Source of the DNA: Streptomyces nodosus
GTDB lineage: Bacteria > Actinomycetota > Actinomycetes > Streptomycetales > Streptomycetaceae
Assembly: GCF_008704995.1 (NCBI RefSeq)
Contig: NZ_CP023747.1
Coordinates: 7,040,001 to 7,104,000 of the forward strand
Direction of reading: 5' to 3'
DNA: 64,000 nt
Shown here: piece by piece, positions 49,764 to 58,660 of the stretch
Layout: every line of letters starts with the position of its first letter
Numbering within the stretch: the first letter of the stretch is position 1
Notes under the pieces: generated by a model
The model's input: the letters and a program-made list of their open reading frames with translations, nothing else
Database searches by the model: none
Told to the model about the DNA's origin: nothing
Position numbers and translations under genes: made by a program

Positions 49764-50888
49764 GTGAGCACTCCCCAGATCACCCGCCCCGGTGAGACGC
49801 AGGACGTCGACCGCAGCGACGCCGGGTACCGTGCCTGGCTCAAGGAGGCCGTCCGGAAGGTCCAGGCCGACGCGAACCGCTCGGCGGACACGCATCTGCT
49901 GCGCTTCCCGCTGCCCGAGGAGTGGGGCGTCGACCTCTATCTCAAGGACGAGTCCACCCACCCCACCGGCAGCCTGAAGCACCGCCTCGCCCGCTCCCTG
50001 TTCCTGTACGGACTGTGCAACGGCTGGATCCGGCCGGGGCGTCCGGTGATCGAGGCGTCCAGCGGCTCGACGGCCGTCTCCGAGGCCTACTTCGCGAGTC
50101 TCATCGGTGTGCCGTTCATCGCGGTGATGCCGCGCACGACCAGCGCCGAGAAGTGCCGCCTGATCGAATTCCACGGCGGGCGCTGCCACTTCGTGGACGA
50201 CTCACGGAAGATGTACGAGGCCTCGGCCGCCCTCGCGGCGGAGACCGGGGGCCACTACATGGACCAGTTCACCTATGCGGAACGGGCCACGGACTGGCGC
50301 GGCAACAACAACATCGCCGAGTCCGTCTTCCGCCAGCTGGAGCTGGAGCGGTTCCCGGAGCCCGCGTGGATCGTGGCCACGGCCGGCACCGGTGGCACCT
50401 CGGCGACCATCGCGCGCTATGTGCACTACATGCAGTACGACACCCGTATCTGTGTCGCCGACCCCGAGAACTCCTGTTTCTTCGAGGGCTGGACGACCGG
50501 CGATCCGGAGGTCACCTGCGACCGCGGCTCGCGCATCGAGGGCATCGGCCGGCCCCGGATGGAGCCCAGCTTCGTGCCCGGCGCCGTCGACCGGATGATG
50601 AAGGTCCCGGACGCGGCCGCCGTCGCCGCCGTACGCGCCCTGGAACGGGTCATCGGCCGCAAGGCGGGCGGCTCCACCGGCACGGGCCTGTGGAGTGCGC
50701 TGAAGATCGTCGCGGAGATGGTCGCCCAGGGCCGTACCGGCAGCGTGGTGACCCTGCTCTGCGACCCGGGCGACCGCTATCTGGACAAGTACTACTCGGA
50801 CGGCTGGCTCGCCGAGCAGGGTCTGGACATCGCCCCGTACACGGCCGCCATCGAGTCGCTGCTGGCGACGGGGGTCTGGCCGGACTGA
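49764..50888 (+). CDS. PLP-dependent cysteine synthase family protein
   Basis: A 374-residue fold-type II PLP enzyme. The Schiff-base Lys is in THPTGSLKHRLARSL, the Asn/Ser loop is ASSGSTAVSEAYF, and the phosphate-binding loop is ATAGTGGTSATIARY. The sequence is the branch that in mycobacteria includes the cysteine desulphhydrase Cds1, rather than the CysK/CysM O-acetylserine sulphhydrylases. It could release sulphide from cysteine or make it. The start is GTG with AGGAGC upstream. Confidence 0.87.
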   Translation: MSTPQITRPGETQDVDRSDAGYRAWLKEAVRKVQADANRSADTHLLRFPLPEEWGVDLYLKDESTHPTGSLKHRLARSLFLYGLCNGWIRPGRPVIEASSGSTAVSEAYFASLIGVPFIAVMPRTTSAEKCRLIEFHGGRCHFVDDSRKMYEASAALAAETGGHYMDQFTYAERATDWRGNNNIAESVFRQLELERFPEPAWIVATAGTGGTSATIARYVHYMQYDTRICVADPENSCFFEGWTTGDPEVTCDRGSRIEGIGRPRMEPSFVPGAVDRMMKVPDAAAVAAVRALERVIGRKAGGSTGTGLWSALKIVAEMVAQGRTGSVVTLLCDPGDRYLDKYYSDGWLAEQGLDIAPYTAAIESLLATGVWPD

Positions 50889-50924
50889 CCCCGGCAAGGC
50901 GGGGCCCTGCGCCGGGCCGGTCCG

Positions 50925-51767
50925 TCAGAGCTCCGTGGTGTCCTCGGGAGTCTCCTCGGGCTCCCCGGCCACCACCAGCCGTCTGAGCTGCTCCGCGATC
51001 TCCGCCCGCGCCCCGGAGGGCAGCCCCGCGTCGGTCACCAGCGTGTCGACCTGGTCCAGCGCGGCGAACGAACTCAGGCCCACCGTGCCCCACTTGGTGT
51101 GGTCGGCCACCACCACGACGCGTCGTGCGGACTGCACCAGCCGCCGGTTGGTCTCGGCCTCCGCCAGGTTCGGCGTCGACAGGCCCGCCTCCATCGATAT
51201 CCCGTGCACGCCGAGGAACAGCACATCGAAGTGGAGCGAGGCGATCGCCTGGTCGGCCACCGGGCCCACCAGCGAATCGGACGGGGTGCGCACCCCGCCC
51301 GTCAGGACCACCGTGGCGGCGCCCTGCCGCCGGCCGGAGGCGCGCTGTGCCGAGTGGAAGACGTCCGCCACCCGCACCGAATTGGTCACCACGGTCAGAT
51401 CCGGCACATCCAGCAGATGGTGGGCCAGCGCATAGGTCGTCGTACCGCCGGAGAGGGCGATCGCCGTGCCCGGTGCGACCAGCTCGGCCGCGGCCCGCGC
51501 GATGTCCTCCTTGGCCGTCAGCTCCAGGCCCGACTTGGCCTCGAACCCGGGCTCATGGGTGCTCGCCTCCAGCACCGGCACCGCCCCGCCGTGCACCTTC
51601 TCCAGCACTCCCTGACGGGCGAGCGCGTCGAGGTCGCGGCGGACCGTCATATCGGACACGCCGAGCTTGCGGGTCAGTTCGTTCACACGGACGCCGCCCC
51701 GTCGTCGCACCTCGTCCACTATCAGGGCGCGGCGCTGCTCCGCGAGGAGGTTCTGATTCTCACTCAC
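50925..51767 (-). CDS. DeoR/GlpR family transcriptional regulator
   Basis: A 280-residue DeoR-type repressor. The winged helix reads VRVNELTRKLGVSDMTVRRD followed by LDALARQGVLEKVHGGAVPV. The sensor domain has ALSGGTTTYALAHHLL, TVVTNSVRVADVFH and VVVADHTKWGTVGLSSF. The start is GTG. It converges with the cysteine synthase-like gene and so is not obviously its regulator; the target may lie outside this window. Confidence 0.92.
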   Translation of the reverse strand: MSENQNLLAEQRRALIVDEVRRRGGVRVNELTRKLGVSDMTVRRDLDALARQGVLEKVHGGAVPVLEASTHEPGFEAKSGLELTAKEDIARAAAELVAPGTAIALSGGTTTYALAHHLLDVPDLTVVTNSVRVADVFHSAQRASGRRQGAATVVLTGGVRTPSDSLVGPVADQAIASLHFDVLFLGVHGISMEAGLSTPNLAEAETNRRLVQSARRVVVVADHTKWGTVGLSSFAALDQVDTLVTDAGLPSGARAEIAEQLRRLVVAGEPEETPEDTTEL

Positions 51768-52003
51768 GTCCGCTTCGCTCCCTTTCGTCCGATGTGTTCC
51801 GGCTTGGTGCGTCCATATCGATGTCAGGAAGGTCCTGCTCCCGCCACCGGCGCCCAGGACCTCTCATCCTCGCACGGGTCCCGCCGCGCGGTGCCACCGC
51901 CCATGCGCCCGACTGTGCTCACCCCACCGTGACCGTGAGCCCGCCGCGGTCATGATCTTCGTGGCTCGCCGAAGCGAGCGGGGCCCGGCAGCCGGGGCCT
52001 GGG

Positions 52004-54445
52004 TCAGGGCAGCTCCGGCAGGTCCTCCGGGTAGAGCAGGGTCAGGTCGTCCGTGCTCGGTTCCGTCAGCTGGGCGACCCGGCCCGCATGGCGCTCCACC
52101 ATGGCCTCGAAGGTCTGCCGCGCGGTGCGGCCGTTGCCGAAGGTGGGCCCCTTCGGGAGCGCCGTGAAGTACTTCAGCAGTGACTCGCCGGTCCCGGGGC
52201 CCAGCCGGTACTCGTTCTCCTCGGCCTGCTGCTCCACGATCCGCAGCAGCTCCTCGGCTCCGTAGTCCCCGAAGGGGATGGTCCGTGAGAACCGCGACGC
52301 CACACCGGGGTTGACCGACAGAAAGCGCTCCATCTCGGCCGTGTAGCCGGCGACGATCACCACCACCGCGTCCCGGTGATCCTCCATCAGCTTCACCAGG
52401 GTGTCGATGGCCTCACGCCCGAAGTCACGCCCGGAGTCCTCCGGCGACAGCGCGTACGCCTCGTCGATGAACAGCACCCCGCCGCGTGCCCGGTCGAAGG
52501 CCTCCTGGGTGCGGATGGCCGTGGAGCCGATGTGCTCGCCGACCAGGTCGACCCGGGACACCTCGACCAGATGACCCTTGTCCAGGACGCCGAGCGAGGC
52601 CAGGATCTCTCCGTAGAGCCGGGCGACCGTGGTCTTGCCGGTGCCGGGGGAGCCCGTGAACACCAGATGCCGCCGCGCCGACGCCGCTTTCAGACCCGCC
52701 TGCTGCCGCCGGCGGCCCACCTCGATCATGTCGGTCAGGGCGCGCACCTCGCGCTTGACGCTCTCCAGGCCCACCAGCGCGTCGAGTTCACCGAGCACCG
52801 CCTGGGAGGTGCGCGCCGAACGCTCCGGCTCCGGGGCGGCCGTGACCAGGGACTCCTGCTCGGTGGTGCGCTGGCCGGGGATGGCGCTCAGCAGCCCGGA
52901 CGAGGGGCTCGACGTCTGCACGGCGGTCTCCTGGGCCGCCGCGGGCCGCCGCACCCCGCCGCTCTCGTCGCTGGTGCAGTCCTCCACGACCGCTCCGCTG
53001 CCGGACGCCCCCGGACCGCCGTCCGCGAACTCATAGCCCCCGCGCGCGCACCGCTCCGTACGGCACTTCTTCAGCGTGGCGCGGCAGCCGTCGATCACAT
53101 GGAAGCCGTAGCCGTCGCTGTCGACGACCCGGCAGTCCAGAAAGCTGCCCCGGCCGTCCGCCGAGACATAGAAGCCCGCGTCCGAGGGGGAGCCCACCGT
53201 GCACCGCTCGATGGTGGGATCGGCGCCCTTGGTGACGATCACGCCCGTGCGGGTGTCGTCGAGGGTGCAGCCGGACAGCGTGCCGCCGCTGCCGTGGTCC
53301 CTGAACCAGGCGCCCGTCGCCGCCTCCCGGATCCGGCAGTCGTCCAGTTGCGCGGTGGCGCCGTCGCTCACGGAGACCGCGGTGTTACGCACCCGGGTGA
53401 GATCGCTGTCCACCACGTCCGCGCGGGAACCCCGGTCGAGGACGAACAGGGCGTCCGGAACATCGTGCACCCGGCACGACTCCAGTACCGCGGTCGCGCC
53501 GTCGCTGATCCACACCGCCGGATAGTCGCCGGTGCTGTCGGAGATCTCGCACTGATGGGCGTCCACCCGAGTGCCCGGGTCCCACACCGACAGGCCGTTG
53601 CGGCCGAACTGCCGCACCGTCGTGCGGGTCAGCGTGAGCACCGAGCGGGAGCGCAGGTCCACCGCGTTCTCGGGGATGTCGTGGATACGGCAGTCGGCGA
53701 GGGTGAGCACCGCGTCCGTGTCGAGCGTGACGCCGTCCGCGGTCGTGCGGTGCACCTCGCAGTCCGTCAGATGCGCCGTGGCACGCCCGGTGATCTGCAC
53801 ACCGGAGCCCCGCACCTCGTACACCTCACAACCGACGGCCTCCAGCGAGGAGTTCTCCCCGGTCGCCGAGAGCCCCGCCCCGGAGGAGTGGTGCACCCGG
53901 CAGCGCTCCAGCCGCGGGTGGCCGCCGTCGTGGACCGTGACGCCCGACCGGGCCGACGCCACCACCTCGCACTCCTCGAACACACCGCCACCGCCGGCCA
54001 CGACCGCGATGCCGACCCCGGCCGGATTGTCGACCGTGCAGCGCCGCACCGTGGGGCGCCCGCCGCCACGGACCTCGATGCCGGCCGAGGACCGCGTCAT
54101 GACCCGTAGGTCCACCAGCTCCGGCGCACCCTCCTCGACGAGCAGTGCGGGCGCGGCCGAGTCCTGGCCCTCGATGTGCAGGTCCTGGACCACGGCGGAG
54201 GCCCGCACGGTCAGTGGCACCCCGTCCACCGGAGCGATGCGCACGGCGCCGGGGGAGCCTTCGGGCCCGCGCAGGGTGATCGCCCGCTGGAGGACGAGGT
54301 TCTCCCGGTAGGTGCCGGGAGCGACGGTGAGGACATCGCCGTCGCCCGCGGCCTCCAGAGCGGCGGCCAGTGATGTGTACTCGCCCGTGCGGCGCCGCCA
54401 CCGAGACGTGCCGGTGTGCGTCACCTGGACCGTGCCCTGTGCCAT
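52004..54445 (-). CDS. Right-handed beta-helix/AAA+ (CbxX/EccA-type) fusion protein
   Basis: An 813-residue protein with two parts. Residues 20-500 hold a pectate-lyase-like right-handed beta-helix with some fifteen to eighteen short turns, each ending in a pattern such as CRVHDVPDA or CRIHDIPENAV. Residues 555-800 form a CbxX/CfqX-type AAA+ ATPase: Walker A TGSPGTGKTT, Walker B VLFIDEAYAL, and RFSRTIPF for sensor residues. A Ser/Pro-rich linker joins them. In actinomycetes, EccA-type ATPases work in type VII secretion. The N-terminal beta-helix may bind a substrate or partner. ATG 54445 is chosen; ATG 54472 would add nine residues. Confidence 0.88.
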   Translation of the reverse strand: MAQGTVQVTHTGTSRWRRRTGEYTSLAAALEAAGDGDVLTVAPGTYRENLVLQRAITLRGPEGSPGAVRIAPVDGVPLTVRASAVVQDLHIEGQDSAAPALLVEEGAPELVDLRVMTRSSAGIEVRGGGRPTVRRCTVDNPAGVGIAVVAGGGGVFEECEVVASARSGVTVHDGGHPRLERCRVHHSSGAGLSATGENSSLEAVGCEVYEVRGSGVQITGRATAHLTDCEVHRTTADGVTLDTDAVLTLADCRIHDIPENAVDLRSRSVLTLTRTTVRQFGRNGLSVWDPGTRVDAHQCEISDSTGDYPAVWISDGATAVLESCRVHDVPDALFVLDRGSRADVVDSDLTRVRNTAVSVSDGATAQLDDCRIREAATGAWFRDHGSGGTLSGCTLDDTRTGVIVTKGADPTIERCTVGSPSDAGFYVSADGRGSFLDCRVVDSDGYGFHVIDGCRATLKKCRTERCARGGYEFADGGPGASGSGAVVEDCTSDESGGVRRPAAAQETAVQTSSPSSGLLSAIPGQRTTEQESLVTAAPEPERSARTSQAVLGELDALVGLESVKREVRALTDMIEVGRRRQQAGLKAASARRHLVFTGSPGTGKTTVARLYGEILASLGVLDKGHLVEVSRVDLVGEHIGSTAIRTQEAFDRARGGVLFIDEAYALSPEDSGRDFGREAIDTLVKLMEDHRDAVVVIVAGYTAEMERFLSVNPGVASRFSRTIPFGDYGAEELLRIVEQQAEENEYRLGPGTGESLLKYFTALPKGPTFGNGRTARQTFEAMVERHAGRVAQLTEPSTDDLTLLYPEDLPELP

Positions 54446-54567
54446 GCGCTGCTGTGCCCCCACCTCGTCCAACGCGGGTTCTCGCGAAGATACCGGACGG
54501 CCGAACGGCCCGGCCGGTCAACCGTAGCGTGCGCGGACGCGGTCGGTGGACCGGAGTCCGCGGGCGG

Positions 54568-55173
54568 TCAACTGCCCGTGCCGGTACGACCCCAGTCGGG
54601 GCCCGCCTTGTCCCATGCCTGGTCCCAGCGTGCATAGCGGGCGCGGAGCATCCGACGGACGATCAGCCGTCGGCCGCCCTCCACGAGCGCCGCGGTCAGC
54701 GCGGCCGTCCCGATGCCCGTCAGCACGGCGTGTGCCGTCGCGGTGGAGCCGTCCAGCGGGGCGGTGGTGATGCGGCCGTGGTCGTCGGTCCAGAGCGTGA
54801 AGCGGTCCCCCGGCTGAGGGGATCTGAGGGCGGACAGCACGGTGGCCTGCTGTGTGGTGCCGTCCGGGGCGGTCCAGCGGGCGAGCACACGGCTGTGTGC
54901 ATCGCGTGGGGTCGCGGACCTCGGATCCGGGTCCAGGGGGACGCGGTTGAGCTTCTTGACCACGGTGGCCGCGATCTGATGGCGGGCGAACTGCTGGTCC
55001 CGCACGGTCTGTTGCAGCATGTGCTCGGCGACCGCTCCGATCACGATCCCCATGAGGGGCGCGACGACCAGGACCATGACGAGGGACACCAGGGCCACCC
55101 AGGCCTCGGACAGATCGGTCCGGCGGCACAGAGGATTGTGCCGCCAGCGCCACAGACCGCTGATCGCTCGCAT
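54568..55173 (-). CDS. Rv1733c-like membrane protein
   Basis: A 201-residue protein with two transmembrane helices (EAWVALVSLVMVLVVAPLMG near residues 23-42 and VLTGIGTAALTAALVEGG near 150-167) and an extracytoplasmic loop in between. MRAISGLWRWRHNPLCRRTD is the typical opening of the Rv1733c family, named for a mycobacterial latency antigen of unknown function. GGAGGGGG lies 8-9 nt upstream of the ATG. Confidence 0.85.
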   Translation of the reverse strand: MRAISGLWRWRHNPLCRRTDLSEAWVALVSLVMVLVVAPLMGIVIGAVAEHMLQQTVRDQQFARHQIAATVVKKLNRVPLDPDPRSATPRDAHSRVLARWTAPDGTTQQATVLSALRSPQPGDRFTLWTDDHGRITTAPLDGSTATAHAVLTGIGTAALTAALVEGGRRLIVRRMLRARYARWDQAWDKAGPDWGRTGTGS

Positions 55174-55680
55174 CGCCGGGCACCCCCTCCCGCGTCCGTG
55201 ATACCCCAGCACTCCGCCGCTCGTCCCCGCGGGGACGGAAGAGAGAGCGACATCACCTTGCTCAGGCCACACGCGTCCCTCAGGGAATTCTCATGCAGAG
55301 TCAACGTTCGTTCTCCTCATCCAGTTCCCGTCCCGGCCGCCGAATCGGAGATCTTTTTCGACCGGATTGATTTCCGGCTCCGGAAAAACCGCGGAAGCAC
55401 GGCCGGAAACCGGAAGCGGGACGTGGGTAGGGAAGAAGTGAGCGGAGGTGAGGCCGAAGTGGGGGCCGGATGCCGGAAGTCGGGGCCGGATGTCGGGAAC
55501 CGGGAGCCGGAAGTCGGGGCCGGGGCGGGGAACGCGGAGCCGGAAGACGGGCCCGGCGGTGGGAAGTTGGCGTTCTTCGGGCCGGGAACGGGGTGCCCTG
55601 GGCCGGGTCGGCCGGGCGCAGCTCGAGCTGCGGGCCCGGGAGGGGCCGGGGGAGGGTGAAATGCCGGGCGGGCCGGGGCG
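55174..55680. other. 507-bp region without a supported gene
   Basis: No gene is convincing here. It contains an A/T-richer stretch (55290-55400) with mononucleotide runs and, from 55453 on, the degenerate repeat described separately. Long open frames crossing it lack host-like protein character. Confidence 0.45.
55453..55556. repeat. Degenerate ~33-bp repeat
   Basis: The core GCCGGAAGTCGGGGCCGG occurs exactly at 55472-55489 and 55506-55523 (34 bp apart), with variants at 55539-55556 (GCCGGAAGACGGGCCCGG) and 55453-55469 (GCCGAAGTGGGGGCCGG). Confidence 0.7.
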
Positions 55681-56508
55681 TCAGTCCAGGAGTGTGACCG
55701 GATCGCCGACGCGGACCGTTCCGGGCGCCTCCGGCACCAGATACTGTCCGAAGATCAGCTCGCGGTCGATGCGCCGGTGGCGGCCGAGGGTGCGCAGCGG
55801 CTCCCTGCCGCGTTCGGCGGTGGACTGGTCCGTGGTGGTCACGACACAGCGCCCGCACTTCTTGGTGACCCGGAAGACGACCTTCCCGATCGCGACCCGC
55901 TGCCAGCCGTCCTCCGCCCAGGGCGCCGTTCCCGCCACCACGGCGTTCGGCCGGAACCGGTTCATCGGCAGGGGGCCCTCGCCGGGGTGATCGCCATGCT
56001 CGATCAGGGAGTTGAGGGCGTCGAGAGAGGCGAGCGTGGTGAGCAGCAGGGGGTAGGCGTCGGCCAGGCTGACGGTCTCGCCCGGCCGCCCGTACGGCGG
56101 GTCGTCGAGGGGACGGCGGGTGGCGGGATCGTCGAGATGGACGAGGGTCACCCGCCGACCGAGATACGCGCTGAACCAGTCGCTCGCCTCGGGGCCGGCG
56201 GGCACCGTCTCGATCTTCTCCCCCGCCCAGTGCGCGGTCGTCGTACCGACCGGATCGGGCACGGCGACGGTGAGCGGCTCCCGGCCGGAGGCGGACATCC
56301 GGACGGCGCCATCGGGGAGCGGCTCCGCGGCGGCCAGCGCCAGCCGCGGCTCCTCGCGTTGGGTCACGACCCGGCCCGCCTCGTCGATCAGCGCCCAGCG
56401 CCGGTCCCCGGACAGCCCCCATGGCTCCACCACGGCCTCCCGGAGCGCCCGGCCGCGCAGCGCCTTGACCGGGTGGACGTGAATCGAGTGCAGCACCGTG
56501 TTCGGCAT
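55681..56508 (-). CDS. MOSC domain protein, mARC-like
   Basis: A 275-residue protein with an N-terminal MOSC_N beta-barrel (IHVHPVKALRGRALREAVVE, then LSGDRRWALIDEAGRVVTQR) and a C-terminal MOSC domain (FRPNAVVAG; VFRVTKKCGRCVVTTTDQST). The Cys in KKCGRC is the usual molybdenum ligand. Related proteins, such as human mARC and E. coli YcbX, reduce N-hydroxylated compounds. The electron-donor partner is not evident here. Confidence 0.88.
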   Translation of the reverse strand: MPNTVLHSIHVHPVKALRGRALREAVVEPWGLSGDRRWALIDEAGRVVTQREEPRLALAAAEPLPDGAVRMSASGREPLTVAVPDPVGTTTAHWAGEKIETVPAGPEASDWFSAYLGRRVTLVHLDDPATRRPLDDPPYGRPGETVSLADAYPLLLTTLASLDALNSLIEHGDHPGEGPLPMNRFRPNAVVAGTAPWAEDGWQRVAIGKVVFRVTKKCGRCVVTTTDQSTAERGREPLRTLGRHRRIDRELIFGQYLVPEAPGTVRVGDPVTLLD

Positions 56509-56556
56509 GAGGCCATCGTGCCACCGGGAGCCGATGGCCTCATCCCCTTGGACGGA

Positions 56557-56997
56557 TCAGTACCCCCGGTACTGCTGCCCGTTGTTGTACGGGTCCTGGT
56601 ACGGGGCCTGCACCGGGCGCGGCGCCGCGGGGCGCATCGCCTCGTACCCCGTGCCCGCCGGGCGCGGCGGCTGCATCTGCTGCTGGGCCGGATAGCCGCG
56701 CGGGCCCGTCTGCTGCGGGATGTACGCGGTGGGGGCCTGATGGACCGGTGCCGGCTGCGGCGCCTGCTGGTAGCCGTAGGACGGCGGCTGAGGGGAGGGG
56801 GCGGCCGGCAGCGCGGGAAGCGACGACGGCAGAGCGGGCAGGTTGCTGTGGCCCGGAGTCTCGTACGCGGAGGGGACCCGGATCGGAGCGATCTGAGGGG
56901 TGCCACGCTCGGCCACGAGCGAGTCATAGATCGGAGTGTCCGGGAAGGGCGAAGCGGAGTAGTAACCGCCGCCATAGGTGGAGCGGGGGGAGGTCAT
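56557..56997 (-). CDS. DUF6643 family protein
   Basis: A 146-residue Pro/Gln/Tyr-rich, low-complexity protein. It begins TSPRSTYGGGYYSASPFPDT and ends QDPYNNGQQYRGY, with Pro-Gln-rich repeats in the middle (PQPPSYGYQQAPQPA). It matches the actinobacterial DUF6643 family as I recall it. No signal or transmembrane segment is present. It is probably disordered. No strong ribosome site is present; TAACTT lies 7-8 nt before the ATG on the minus strand, so it may be leaderless. Confidence 0.8.
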   Translation of the reverse strand: MTSPRSTYGGGYYSASPFPDTPIYDSLVAERGTPQIAPIRVPSAYETPGHSNLPALPSSLPALPAAPSPQPPSYGYQQAPQPAPVHQAPTAYIPQQTGPRGYPAQQQMQPPRPAGTGYEAMRPAAPRPVQAPYQDPYNNGQQYRGY

Positions 56998-57295
56998 GGC
57001 ACATAAGTTAAGCCCACGATGTGCTGGTTGGGGAGACCGATTAGAGGGTTGTTTTTCGTGTCCGGGGTGACGTGGGATCCCCAATGCGAGCGAACTTGGC
57101 AAAAAAGGGCAGCAATCGAGGTTTGGATCCTGTAAGGCCGAGTTCCGATCCGGTTACCCGGAGCTGAACACCAGTGTTCCGGGCGGGTCATGCGAGTTCG
57201 GCACCGGGGAGGATTAGGTTGGCCGGTACGGATGCCAACGGACCGCCCCGGACCGGACCTCGGTCCCGGTGCGGCGACCCACGAGGGGGACGGAC
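56998..57295. other. Divergent regulatory region between DUF6643 and TerD
   Basis: About 300 bp without a gene and rather A/T-rich for this window (57040-57130). It contains the word GGATCC twice (57078-57083 and 57124-57129) and a TTTTT run near 57051. Probable promoters for both neighbours lie here, but no exact -35/-10 pair is clear. Confidence 0.4.
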
Positions 57296-58573
57296 ATGTC
57301 GATGGCGAAGGGAACGAACCTCCAGGTTCCGACGACCGCGCTGCGGGTCGAGCTGAGCCGGCGCCCCGGACCGGGCGTCCCCGACGCGGACGCCTCGGCG
57401 CTGCTGCTGGTCGACGGAAAGGTCCGTGACGACACGGACTTCGTCTTCTACAACCAGCCCGCGCACTCCTCCGGCGCGGTGCGTCATGAGGGCAAGCGGG
57501 ACGCGGGCGGTCAGGTGACGGACACGCTCCTGGTCGACCTGGCCCGCGTGGAAGGCGAGGTCCAGCGGGTGGTGATCGCCGCCTCCGCCGACGGAGGGAC
57601 CTTCGGACAGGTGCCCGGCCTCGCCATCCGTGTGCTCGACGCTCGGGACGGCGCGGAGGTGGCGCGCTTCGACCCCGCCGCGACCGTCGAGACCGCGTTC
57701 GTGCTGGGGGAGTTCTACCGCCGCCAGGGCGCCTGGAAGTTCCGCGCCGTCGGACAGGGCTACGACAGCGGACTCGAGGGCCTGGCCACGGACTACGGGA
57801 TCACCGTGGACGAGCCGCAGCACGCGGCGCAGCCGCCCGCGCCCGCCGCCCGCCCCGACGCGCCGGTGCCCGCGACGGCCACCGTGCTCGCTCCACCGGC
57901 GCCCCCCGTCCCGCCGTCGGCGCCCCCGGCCGCGGTCAGCCTCAGCAAGGTCACCCTCACCAAGCAGGCCCCCTCCGTCTCGCTGGCCAAGCAGGGCGGG
58001 ACCTCGGGCGCCATGCGGGTGAACCTCAACTGGAAGATGCGCAAACAGTTCTCCGGCTGGGGCAGCAAACTCGGCCGGTCGATCGCTCTGCACGCGGACC
58101 TCGACCTCGACCTGTGCGCCCTGTACGAGCTGTCGGACGGCAGCAAGGGTGTCGTCCAGGCGCTCGGCAACGCCTTCGGATCGCTGCACCGGCCGCCGTA
58201 CATCCACCTCGACGGCGACGACCGCACCGGCGCGGTGGACACCGGCGAGAACCTCACCGTCAACCTCGACCAGAGCCAGAAGTTCCGGCGCATCCTCATC
58301 TTCGTGACCATCTACGAGGGCGCCCGCTCCTTCGCCGATCTGCACGCCACGGTCACCCTCCAGCCGCAGCACGGCGCACCCGTGGAATTCTCCCTGGACG
58401 AGTGCACGGTCCCCTCGACGGTGTGCGCGCTCGCCCTGATCACCAACACCGCCGGCGATCTGGTCGTCCAGCGGGAGGCCCGCTATCTGGTCCCGGACCG
58501 CGGCGTCAGTCCCCAGCGCACCATCGACCGCGCCTATGGCTGGGGCATGAACTGGACCCCCGGCAGAAAGTGA
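57296..58573 (+). CDS. Double-TerD (TerA-like) domain protein
   Basis: A 425-residue protein with two TerD-type domains. The first (residues 1-170) starts MSMAKGTNLQVPTTALRVEL and has DFVFYNQPAHSSGAVRHEG and LARVEGEVQRVVIAASADGG. A Pro/Ala-rich linker covers about 175-215. The second (220-425) is TerA-like, with LNLNWK-type strands, ADLDLDLCALYELSDGSKG and AYGWGMNWTPG at the end. TerD-type domains bind calcium and are linked to tellurite resistance and stress. GAGGGGGA lies 5 nt upstream of the ATG. Confidence 0.9.
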   Translation: MSMAKGTNLQVPTTALRVELSRRPGPGVPDADASALLLVDGKVRDDTDFVFYNQPAHSSGAVRHEGKRDAGGQVTDTLLVDLARVEGEVQRVVIAASADGGTFGQVPGLAIRVLDARDGAEVARFDPAATVETAFVLGEFYRRQGAWKFRAVGQGYDSGLEGLATDYGITVDEPQHAAQPPAPAARPDAPVPATATVLAPPAPPVPPSAPPAAVSLSKVTLTKQAPSVSLAKQGGTSGAMRVNLNWKMRKQFSGWGSKLGRSIALHADLDLDLCALYELSDGSKGVVQALGNAFGSLHRPPYIHLDGDDRTGAVDTGENLTVNLDQSQKFRRILIFVTIYEGARSFADLHATVTLQPQHGAPVEFSLDECTVPSTVCALALITNTAGDLVVQREARYLVPDRGVSPQRTIDRAYGWGMNWTPGRK

Positions 58574-58584
58574 CCCGAAAGGAC

Positions 58585-58613
58585 CGGTCCGGTCGGCGAG
58601 CGCGACCGGACCG
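58585..58613. terminator. Terminator between TerD and the glycosyltransferase gene
   Basis: CGGTCCGGTCG at 58585-58595 pairs perfectly with CGACCGGACCG at 58603-58613 (11 bp, 7-nt loop), 12 nt after the TerD stop. The genes on both sides converge. Confidence 0.75.
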
Positions 58614-58660
58614 CCGCCGCCCGAGCCCGAGGTCCGGGCCCGGAGCCTGACCGCCGCGGC

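Noticed and set aside
48803..49891. Long N-terminal extension of the ATP-binding protein
   Set aside because: It overlaps the hypothetical gene at 49045 and the start of the cysteine synthase-like gene, and a good ribosome site precedes GTG 48802.
53196..54109. Plus-strand open frames over the beta-helix gene
   Set aside because: They are long only because of base composition; the minus strand reads as regular beta-helix turns and AAA+ motifs.
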